Translations under genes and position numbers: made by a program
Origin: Candidatus Poribacteria bacterium
GTDB lineage: Bacteria > Poribacteria > WGA-4E > WGA-3G
NCBI GenBank assembly: GCA_022827225.1
Contig: JAJDTJ010000016.1
Location: forward strand, 1 to 64,000
Length of the DNA: 64,000 nt
Reading direction: 5' to 3'
Notes under the pieces: generated by a model
What the model saw: only the letters and a program-made list of their open reading frames with translations
What the model was told of the DNA's origin: nothing
Database searches by the model: none
Shown here: positions 1 to 6,707 of the stretch, piece by piece
Numbering within the stretch: the first letter of the stretch is position 1
Layout of the letters: each line of letters begins with the position of its first letter

Positions 1-271
1 GCAAATAGCGGTCTCAAGATTTTTTGCCAAGTTCAATGAAAAAACAAACTCACAGAATATTAATGTCCGTTTTCAAGACGATACACCCCTGCCTTTTGAC
101 AAGGCAGCATAAGTTTACAATATCGTCCAAACTTTAGTATTTTACCATAACGTTCAATATTTATCAAGGTTTCATACATTTATCAAACACCTTTAGATAC
201 ATTTCACGTAAAAAATCTTCATTGAATTTTATAGGTTCATTACAATCAAAAACTTGCAAACACATTTTAAC
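1..271. other. AT-rich intergenic sequence, no gene seen
   Basis: This stretch is AT-rich, has no credible open reading frame and no hairpin that I could recognise. It ends in the promoter of the first gene. Confidence 0.5.
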
Positions 272-301
272 TTGACAAATTTCTGTAAAAACGACTATTA
301 T
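272..301 (+). promoter_or_regulatory. sigma70-type promoter of the PQQ-propeller gene
   Basis: A perfect -35 box TTGACA (272-277) is followed after 18 bases by TATTAT (296-301), five of six matches to the -10 consensus. Transcription would begin near 308, giving a leader of about 65 bases before the GTG start at 373. Confidence 0.65.
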
Positions 302-372
302 AGTTATGAGGGGTCTAATACGCTTGTATTTAGATGTAATTTTACCTTTACCGAAAGAAAAGGAATCCGCAA

Positions 373-1917
373 GTGGCGCGAATTCAAAAACCGATTCGCT
401 GGTGGCTTCTGTTCGTTATTGTTGCTCTTGCGATCATAAGTCTGTTAATCATACAGATTTCGGACGCGGGTCACCGTCAAGACAAAGTGCTCTGGACAAC
501 GCTGGTTGTTATTATCACAACCGGTCTTGGTGTTTTATGGCTATTAGGTTTTTCGCGTTTAGAATGGCGGCGGAAGTTACTCACACTTATCGTCGTTATC
601 CTTGTGGGTTCTCTTACGGGCATCGCATTTCGGTTCAAAGGCTTCAGCGGCGACCTCATCCCGACATTTGAATGGCGATGGCGCGGTGAACCGACGACCT
701 TCCGACAAGATACCGGTGAAACATCTACACTGCAAACCGCCGCTACCGATTATCCACAATTCCTCGGACGGCACCGGAACGGTGTCGTAACCGGTATCGA
801 GCTAAACCGCGATTGGGACACATATCCACCGAAACTTGTCTGGCAGCGACCTATGGGTGCAGGTTGGTCCGGTTTCGCAGTCGTTGGCGATTCTGCGATC
901 ACACAAGAACAGGAAGGCGACTGGGAGAGGGTGGTCTGTTATGACCTATACACCGGTGAAGTCAAGTGGAGCCATAAAGACCGAGCGCGCTATAGTTCGC
1001 CGCCAGCGGGCCTCGGACCGCGGGCGACACCGACGATTTCGGGAAACCGGGTTTACACCGTCGGTGCAACAGGGATTCTCAACTGTTTAGACTTTCAGAC
1101 AGGTAACCAGCTCTGGACAGCCGATACCTTCGAAGAAAATAATGCCGAACCGCCACCTTGGGGGGTCAGTGTTTCGCCGCTCGTCTTCGATGAACTTGTT
1201 ATCGTTAGTGCCGGTGGCGCAGTCGCATATCACAAAGATACAGGCGAAATCGTATGGACAGGCTACCGGATACAGAGCGGTTATAGCTCACCGTTCGTGA
1301 CAACGCTGTTAGGCACCGAACAGATCGTGCTTTTCAACCAAGGGTTAATCACCGCCCATGAACCGCTCACAGGTGAACTTTTGTGGAAACAGCCGTGGGT
1401 AGAATCTTATGCCGAATGTGTGGCGCAGCCCGTCCCGATCTCTGATAACACACTCCTCGCATCAACCGGCTACGGAGCAGGGGCTAAACTTTATCAATTC
1501 TCGCGTAACCCGACCGGTGAATTTGACGTTTCCATTGTATGGGAAACGATAAATCTCAAAGCAAAGTTCACCAATATCATCTATTACGAAGGCTATCTGT
1601 ACGGGCTTGACGACGGGATTTTCGCTTGTATAAATCCAGAGGATGGTACACGTCAGTGGAAACGTGGCAGATACAGGCATGGGCAGACATTGCGCGTCTC
1701 GGACATCCTGCTGGTGACGACGGAATCCGGTGATGTCGTCCTCGTCGAACCGAACCCAGAACGCCACATTGAATACGGACGCTTTAAGGCATTAACAGGT
1801 AAAACGTGGAACACGCCCGCGCTCGCCGGGGACTACTTGCTTGTCCGTAATAGTAGCGAAGCAGCATGCTATCAACTACCAACAATCAACACTGAAACCG
1901 ATAGTGACCCGGAATGA
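373..1917 (+). CDS. membrane-anchored PQQ-like beta-propeller protein
   Basis: This 514-residue protein starts at GTG, eight to nine bases after AAAAGGA. Residues 1-90 contain three hydrophobic helices (about 10-28, 39-60 and 67-88). The rest is periplasmic and carries repeated PQQ-propeller blades with the typical 'G-x-x-x-W' strand ends: TGEVKWSHK, TGNQLWTAD, TGEIVWTGY, TGELLWKQP and DGTRQWKRG. The family includes BamB-like scaffolds and quinoprotein-dehydrogenase-like folds. No dehydrogenase catalytic aspartate or heme motif is evident, so a scaffold or sensor role is more likely than redox catalysis. It has its own promoter and is followed 86 bases later by a secreted serine-hydrolase gene. 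Confidence 0.8.
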   Translation: MARIQKPIRWWLLFVIVALAIISLLIIQISDAGHRQDKVLWTTLVVIITTGLGVLWLLGFSRLEWRRKLLTLIVVILVGSLTGIAFRFKGFSGDLIPTFEWRWRGEPTTFRQDTGETSTLQTAATDYPQFLGRHRNGVVTGIELNRDWDTYPPKLVWQRPMGAGWSGFAVVGDSAITQEQEGDWERVVCYDLYTGEVKWSHKDRARYSSPPAGLGPRATPTISGNRVYTVGATGILNCLDFQTGNQLWTADTFEENNAEPPPWGVSVSPLVFDELVIVSAGGAVAYHKDTGEIVWTGYRIQSGYSSPFVTTLLGTEQIVLFNQGLITAHEPLTGELLWKQPWVESYAECVAQPVPISDNTLLASTGYGAGAKLYQFSRNPTGEFDVSIVWETINLKAKFTNIIYYEGYLYGLDDGIFACINPEDGTRQWKRGRYRHGQTLRVSDILLVTTESGDVVLVEPNPERHIEYGRFKALTGKTWNTPALAGDYLLVRNSSEAACYQLPTINTETDSDPE

Positions 1918-2003
1918 TCCGGTCTTCCGAACTATTTCTCACATTTTCATAATATTCCCTCTGCATCGTTGCGGATAAAAAACCAAAAAGGAAGGACAGT
2001 AAG

Positions 2004-2942
2004 ATGTTAAGGGGCAGAACAAAGTTATTTACATTCTTAATATGTTGTAGTATCGCAGTATTGCTTCCGGCCTATCAGGCCTCAGCGGCGACCTATCAGA
2101 ATATCCCGCGTAAATACCAGCGAACGATAGATTCGCAACTCGAAGCAGATTTTGAATACTATATTAAGAGACAGCGTAGGCGGAAACTTCTGTACCCATC
2201 TGATCGCACCAGTTTCGTCGTCTACGACATCTCGAAAAATAAGAAATTGGTCTCCATCAACGAAGATCGGCAGATGATGGCGGCATCAATCATTAAGAAC
2301 TTTGTTATGCTCGCGTATTTCCACGAAGTCAAATATGGACGGCAGCGGCACACCGATCATAATCGCGAACACCTCAGGGCAATGATATGGAAAAGCTCAA
2401 ATTCGTCTACCAACTATTTCATTAATTTGCTCGGGGGACCGGGGCGCGTGAATCGGATACTGAAAAGCAACTATCCCTACTTTAAGCAGACAAAAATTGT
2501 GGAAAAAATTCCGCCCGGCGGACGAACGTATAAAAACATGACCTCCGCTCGCGACTTGAACACATTTTTCTTGCGGTTGTGGCAGGATAGACTCCCGCAT
2601 TCCGATAAAATGAAGTGGTACTTCAAGTTGAAAAACGGGGACTATATCTTCAAACAGACCTATATCCCTGCTTATGTAGAGGTTTACAACAAGACCGGGA
2701 CCGTTTATGGATTGGTAGGAGACGGCGGCGTATTGGTCCTAAAAGACCCGCAGGGGCGGTCACGTCCCTACATCTTCATCGGACTGATGGAGGACAGAAC
2801 CAAGACGAGCCTGAGAAATCGGTGGTTATCCTTTTACGACTGGAAGAACCGGCGCGCAAATATCTTACGCCGACTCTCCGAAAAGGCTTATAAGTACATC
2901 TACGAAAATCATTACGGCGGCAGGCTCACACGGCGTAATTAG
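2004..2942 (+). CDS. secreted class A beta-lactamase-fold serine hydrolase
   Basis: The 312-residue protein has a signal peptide (cleavage probably after ASA, near residue 28) and the three landmarks of the penicillin-binding/class A beta-lactamase fold: S95-I-I-K98 (nucleophile serine and lysine), S131-S-N133 in the SDN position followed by S-S-T-N, and K230-T-G232. Spacing fits class A enzymes and related peptidoglycan D,D-peptidase-like proteins. A glutamate equivalent to Glu166 was not located, so real lactam hydrolysis is doubtful and a cell-wall-linked or unknown hydrolase role is equally possible. AAGGAAGG lies before the ATG. Lysine- and arginine-rich surface segments flank the active-site core. 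Confidence 0.78.
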   Translation: MLRGRTKLFTFLICCSIAVLLPAYQASAATYQNIPRKYQRTIDSQLEADFEYYIKRQRRRKLLYPSDRTSFVVYDISKNKKLVSINEDRQMMAASIIKNFVMLAYFHEVKYGRQRHTDHNREHLRAMIWKSSNSSTNYFINLLGGPGRVNRILKSNYPYFKQTKIVEKIPPGGRTYKNMTSARDLNTFFLRLWQDRLPHSDKMKWYFKLKNGDYIFKQTYIPAYVEVYNKTGTVYGLVGDGGVLVLKDPQGRSRPYIFIGLMEDRTKTSLRNRWLSFYDWKNRRANILRRLSEKAYKYIYENHYGGRLTRRN

Positions 2943-2962
2943 TCAATGTCAAGGAATCACTT

Positions 2963-3619
2963 ATGCGACGTGTTGTTGACATCGGTAGACGCATCGAACT
3001 CGTCCCGATGGACCCCCACTTCAATGACATCAGTATCGGACTCTACCGTCAGGGTGCAAATAACGGGAACAACACCCCTGTCTTTCTGGTGCATACCTAC
3101 AGTCGTATCTCCGGTGCTGCCGAGAGGATCGAAGCTGTGGTCGCAGCGATGCAAGTGCTCGGTGGGATGCTGAAAAACGCCGACGGGCTGCTGCATTTTC
3201 CGTGTAACAGCGCACACGAAATGGCGTGTCGGCGGGTCTTTCTGGAAGCGTGTAAACTCGCACCGGATACACCTGCTGAACCGCGTCCGTTAAGTATCCT
3301 CGATAAGAAATCGCAACTCATGGTTACCGTTGATTCGAGAGGGGAAGGCATCTATCGGGTTACTGCGGAAGGTGAAGGGCGCGGCGCGGCGCGACGCATC
3401 TCAGCGATTGCTGGTGGCTTGGCAAAATTAGGTGAAATGGAGCCTGTTGCAACTGACGAGAGGGACACCGTTGCTTTTGCCTGTGGGCAGTCGCACGACG
3501 CGCTTGTCGGACTCCTGCTGATGCGGGCACCGAACGTCAGAGTCGCCTTGCGTGAAGAAGAGATGGGAGCCGCACGCGGTGTACTCAGCGCCCCGAGTCA
3601 ACAGCCCCCGAGTCAATAG
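2963..3619 (+). CDS. protein of unknown function with two internal repeats, each with CxxxH(E/D)
   Basis: I do not recognise the family. The 218 residues seem to be an internal duplication. Residues 50-94 (SGAAERIEAVVAAMQVLGGM, then FPCNSAHEMACRRVFLEA) align with residues 140-189 (RGAARRISAIAGGLAKLGEM, then FACGQSHDALVGLLLMRA). Each half carries a C-x3-H-(E/D) motif, C81/H85/E86 and C174/H178/D179, that could bind a metal or a thiol-linked group. There is no signal peptide, so it is probably cytoplasmic. It is 33 bases upstream of a MtaA/UroD-like methyltransferase and probably co-transcribed. The proline- and glutamine-rich C-terminus is encoded by a 15-base tandem repeat that runs past the stop codon. 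AAGGA precedes the ATG. Confidence 0.7.
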   Translation: MRRVVDIGRRIELVPMDPHFNDISIGLYRQGANNGNNTPVFLVHTYSRISGAAERIEAVVAAMQVLGGMLKNADGLLHFPCNSAHEMACRRVFLEACKLAPDTPAEPRPLSILDKKSQLMVTVDSRGEGIYRVTAEGEGRGAARRISAIAGGLAKLGEMEPVATDERDTVAFACGQSHDALVGLLLMRAPNVRVALREEEMGAARGVLSAPSQQPPSQ

Positions 3620-3636
3620 ATCCCGAGTCAATAGAC
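3592..3636 (+). repeat. three tandem 15-base repeats spanning a stop codon
   Basis: Three near-identical units beginning CCCGAGTCAA occupy 3592-3606, 3607-3621 and 3622-3636. The first encodes PSQQP, the second contains the TAG stop, and the third is untranslated. Slippage of one unit would move the C-terminus of the upstream gene. Confidence 0.75.
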
Positions 3637-3652
3637 ATAGAGGAGACCGAAG

Positions 3653-4702
3653 ATGCCGAATGCAATAACGGGGCGTGAGCGTGTACTCGCCGCCCTCCGC
3701 AACGAACCGACTGATCGCACCCCCGTGTGTAATCCGACCTCCGTCGCCACCGTCGAACTCATGGATTTGGTGGACGCGCCTTTCCCACAAGCGAATCGAG
3801 AGCCGGAACTGATGGCACGTCTCGCGGCCACGGGATACACCGAACTCGGCTTCGATACCATCATGCCGGTCTTCACGATTATCCAAGAATCCAGTGCACT
3901 CGGATGCAAAATCCAGTGGGAACAGAAGGATAACTGGCCCACCGTCAAAATGCGGGAACCGATCTGGGAGGATGTCGATGACATCGTTATCCCGAACGAT
4001 TTCCTAACGCATCCAGATACACAGTGTGTCCTCGAAGCGATTAAAATCTTGAAGAAAGAATACGGCGACGAAGTCGCCGTCATCGGAAAAACGATGGGAC
4101 CCTGGTCGCTCGGCTACCACTGCTTCGGTGTCGAACCGTTCCTCTTATTATCGCTTGACGACCCGGGTAAAACGAAACTCGCACTCGACCGGATGAAGGA
4201 AGCGACTGTACAATTCGGGGTCGCACAGATTGAGGCGGGTGCAGACGCACTGACGCTCCCCGACCACGCGACGGGTGACCTTGTCAGCGGCGAATACTAC
4301 CAACGCTACCTCCGAGACCTACACATCGAATTCGTCGAGCGTATCCCGATCCCGTTGATACTGCATATCTGTGGGCGCACGGTCGACCGCATGGAATACA
4401 TCGCACAAACTGGGATGGCAGCCTTCCATTACGACTCCAAAAACGAACCGGAAGAGTCTATGGACATCGTGAAAAAACGGATCGCACTCGTCGGCAATAT
4501 TAATAACCCCGAAACACTGTTCTCCAAAGCACCTGAAGACGTTAAAGCAGAGGTCGTAAAAAACTTGGACGCAGGTGTGCCATTGATAGGCCCCGAATGC
4601 GCAATCCCGCTTCAGACGACTATCGAAAACCTCCAAGCTATCCCGGAAGCCGTTCAGGAGTGGCACCGCGAAAAAACGCGGACAGCAAGGAAAACCTTAT
4701 GA
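3653..4702 (+). CDS. MtaA/UroD-like corrinoid-type methyltransferase
   Basis: The 349-residue cytoplasmic protein belongs to the uroporphyrinogen decarboxylase superfamily (COG0407). It begins with the family hallmark 'R-E-R-V-L-A-A-L-x-N-x-P-x-D-R-x-P'. The putative zinc site of MtaA/MtbA methylcobamide methyltransferases is visible as H238-I-C240 followed by C316, so it is probably a methyltransferase rather than a heme-pathway decarboxylase. The methyl donor and acceptor cannot be told from sequence. No corrinoid protein gene is adjacent. GGAG precedes the ATG by about eight bases, and the stop overlaps the start of the dockerin-thioredoxin gene (ATGA), which suggests translational coupling. 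Confidence 0.82.
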   Translation: MPNAITGRERVLAALRNEPTDRTPVCNPTSVATVELMDLVDAPFPQANREPELMARLAATGYTELGFDTIMPVFTIIQESSALGCKIQWEQKDNWPTVKMREPIWEDVDDIVIPNDFLTHPDTQCVLEAIKILKKEYGDEVAVIGKTMGPWSLGYHCFGVEPFLLLSLDDPGKTKLALDRMKEATVQFGVAQIEAGADALTLPDHATGDLVSGEYYQRYLRDLHIEFVERIPIPLILHICGRTVDRMEYIAQTGMAAFHYDSKNEPEESMDIVKKRIALVGNINNPETLFSKAPEDVKAEVVKNLDAGVPLIGPECAIPLQTTIENLQAIPEAVQEWHREKTRTARKTL

Positions 4703-6063
4703 AAAAATTGACCTGTTTGTTGCTAATGCTCAGTTTAGCACTCCTCGCTTCGACAGCAGGCTACGCCCAAGAAGGGACAGATATTGAGACCTTGCGGGCA
4801 GCCGATGTCAACAGCGATGGCATAATAGACATCCTTGATCTGGTGTTGATCGCTTCGCATTTCGGCGGAACTGTCGCCGAGGATCAGACCCCTAACCCGG
4901 ATGTCAACGGTGATGGTCATATCAACATTCTTGACTTGGTACTCGTTGCGAGTCATTTTGGCGAAACCGTCAGACCGCCTGTTGTATTCCTTAGCGCGGC
5001 ACCAGAAATCGGTTCTGAACTTGACACGAACGGAACGATTACCCTGACCTTCAACAAGCCGCCGGAGGGTGTTACTGTCGGCACTGGCGTTGCCATAACG
5101 CAAGGAAACACTGTCACGATCACCGGTCCGTTCACACCGGGGGACTTGGTGTTGACGATCACTTGGGCAGACGGCACCGAAACCCTCTCTTATGCTATCA
5201 GACCGCTTGTCGCATTCGTTGACATTGACCCGACTGTCAATTCACTGCTGACCGTAGACGGTCGTATTATCGTTACGTTCGACAATCCGGTACAGGATGT
5301 TACTGTCAATACAGGCACCGCCACAACGGATGGGAATACTGTCACGATCACCGGTCCGTTCACACCTGGCGAGCTGGAGTTGACGATTACTTGGTCGGAT
5401 GGAAGCCTAACGTTCACTTACACGGTCGCGGAACCGGATACGGAGGCACCCTCAATCACCGGTGGCACCATCAGCGATGGCGATACAGGTGTTGACCGAC
5501 GCGCGACGATTGAGATTGAATTCAGTGAAGAGGTAACCGGCACTATCGCGCTGCACACCGAAGCCGGTATAGATGTCGGGTGGATAGGCACGGTTGAAGG
5601 GGACACAGCAACGCTTGAATTCGTCGCAGGCAGAGAGCTTAATCCAGAAATCAAATACGTTATTGCTGGAAGCGTCAAAGACGCTGCCGGTAACGAGACC
5701 AAGATCAACATTCCCTTCACGACTGCAAGTCTAACCTCTGGGGTTCCGATTGAAGTCACCGATGCGAACTTTGATACCCTTGTGCTTGAATCTGAGGTTC
5801 CGATTGTGGTTGAGTTTTATACCGACTGGTGACCGTTCTGTCAAAGAATGGTGCCAGTTGTCACCGAAATTGCTTCAGAGAATCGAAACACATTTGCTGT
5901 TGGAAAATTGAACAGGGAAAAGCAGCCCGAAACAGCCAAAAAGTATGGGATTAGACATCAACCTATTTACATCATATTCAAAGATGGAGAGGAAGTCGGA
6001 CGTTTCGCAGGCGTGACACCGAAAAACGACTTCGTCGCGAAGGTGCTTAAGGCTATAAATTAA
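4699..6063 (+). CDS. secreted dockerin-like / Ig-like / thioredoxin selenoprotein (TGA read as Sec)
   Basis: Read through the TGA at 5830, this gene encodes 454 residues. In order: a signal peptide (1-24), two dockerin-type calcium loops (DVNSDGIIDILDL and DVNGDGHINILDL) each followed by a short helix, two similar beta-sandwich repeats ending in TVTITGPFTPG, an SbsA-like Ig domain beginning DTEAPSITGG, and a C-terminal thioredoxin domain. The thioredoxin active site reads D-W-U378-P-F-C381, in place of W-C-G-P-C, followed by the family proline and a cis-proline strand (RHQPIYIIF). Frame and homology continue without a gap after the TGA. A start at 4699 is preferred because AAGGA lies just upstream and a signal peptide begins there. 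It probably acts outside the cytoplasm as a thiol/selenol oxidoreductase. The alternative is a nonsense mutation, argued against by the identical arrangement in the next gene. Confidence 0.8.
5830..5832 (+). other. in-frame TGA, predicted selenocysteine codon (Sec378)
   Basis: The TGA replaces the first cysteine codon of the thioredoxin CxxC motif (U-P-F-C). Flanking protein sequence on both sides fits one continuous thioredoxin fold. Other genes here end normally at TGA, so a general reassignment of TGA is not supported. Confidence 0.75.
5833..5865 (+). promoter_or_regulatory. candidate bacterial SECIS hairpins after the TGA
   Basis: Two stem-loops lie directly after the TGA. The first (5833-5851) pairs CCGUUCU with AGAAUGG (one G-U pair) around the loop GUCAA. 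The second (5850-5865) pairs GGUG with CACC, with an inner C-G pair closing the loop AGUU about 23 bases from the UGA. Bacterial SECIS elements are hairpins close downstream of the UGA with G or GU in the apical loop. The second hairpin fits that spacing better. Pairing was judged by eye only. Confidence 0.45.
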
Positions 6064-6090
6064 CGTTAGTTTGATAGGAAAAGAAAACAC

Positions 6091-6699
6091 ATGAAAAAAT
6101 TGGTTTTTTCGTTGTTCATGCTCAATTTGGTGTTCGGTTTTTGGACAACCGGTTACGCCGAACACGAGGCTTACGATGCGCGGCGTGCAGCCGATGTTAA
6201 CGCCGACGGCTTCGTGAGCATACTCGACCTCACATTCATCGCCTCACATTTTGGTGGGATGCCTGCCGAAGATCAGATGCCTAACCCGGACATCAACAGG
6301 GACGGGATCGTCAATATCCTTGACCTCGTGCTTGCAGCAAGCTATTTCGGTAAAACATCCGGTATCGCGTTTGAAGTTACCGACAAAACTTTTGACGACA
6401 TCGTTCTCGGTTCCGAACTCCCGATCGTTGTAGAATTTAAATCCGAACGCTGAATATACTGTATACTGATGAAGCCTGTGGTCACAGCCGTCGCATTAGA
6501 ATATCGGGATACCTTTACCTTCGCTAAATTGGATGTCAACACACAACCCGAGAAAACGCGGGCGTACAACATCCGCGGCACGCCGACCTACATCGTGTTC
6601 AGGGATGGCGAAATTGCAGGAGCGTTTGTAGGGGCAATGCCAATCGGTGCATTGGTAGAACGTATCCTCGGAATCTTAGAAATCGAAGAAACTGAATAG
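6091..6699 (+). CDS. secreted dockerin-like / thioredoxin selenoprotein, short paralogue (TGA read as Sec)
   Basis: Read through the TGA at 6451, the protein has 202 residues: signal peptide (1-24), two dockerin-type loops (DVNADGFVSILDL, DINRDGIVNILDL) and a thioredoxin domain. It is a compact paralogue of the preceding gene without the Ig-like region. The two align across the TGA (VPIVVEF-x4-U versus LPIVVEF-x4-U). The active site reads R-U121-I-Y-C124, lacking the usual tryptophan, and the cis-proline strand is RGTPTYIVF. Both genes have an ATG 18 bases after the TGA, which would make naive callers split each gene in two. AGGAAAAG precedes the start, 27 bases after the first selenoprotein gene, so one transcript is likely. 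Confidence 0.78.
6451..6453 (+). other. in-frame TGA, predicted selenocysteine codon (Sec121)
   Basis: The codon occupies the same alignment column as Sec378 of the preceding paralogue and forms a U-x-x-C pair with Cys124. Confidence 0.75.
6474..6489 (+). promoter_or_regulatory. candidate bacterial SECIS hairpin after the TGA
   Basis: CUGU (6476-6479) pairs with ACAG (6484-6487) around the tetraloop GGUC, with one more G-C pair beyond a C-C mismatch. From memory, the SECIS of E. coli fdhF also presents GGUC at its apex. The loop begins 26 bases after the UGA. The stem is short, so confidence is limited. Confidence 0.42.
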
Positions 6700-6707
6700 A
6701 TCGGGTT

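Noticed and set aside
4597..4698. An upstream start for the first dockerin-thioredoxin gene inside the methyltransferase gene
   Set aside because: It would put 34 residues before the signal peptide. The ATG at 4699 has its own AAGGA.
5830..6453. The two in-frame TGA codons as simple nonsense mutations making four short genes or two pseudogenes
   Set aside because: Both fall in the same alignment column, at a redox cysteine, in two diverged paralogues whose reading frames are otherwise intact on both sides. Independent identical nonsense mutations are unlikely.
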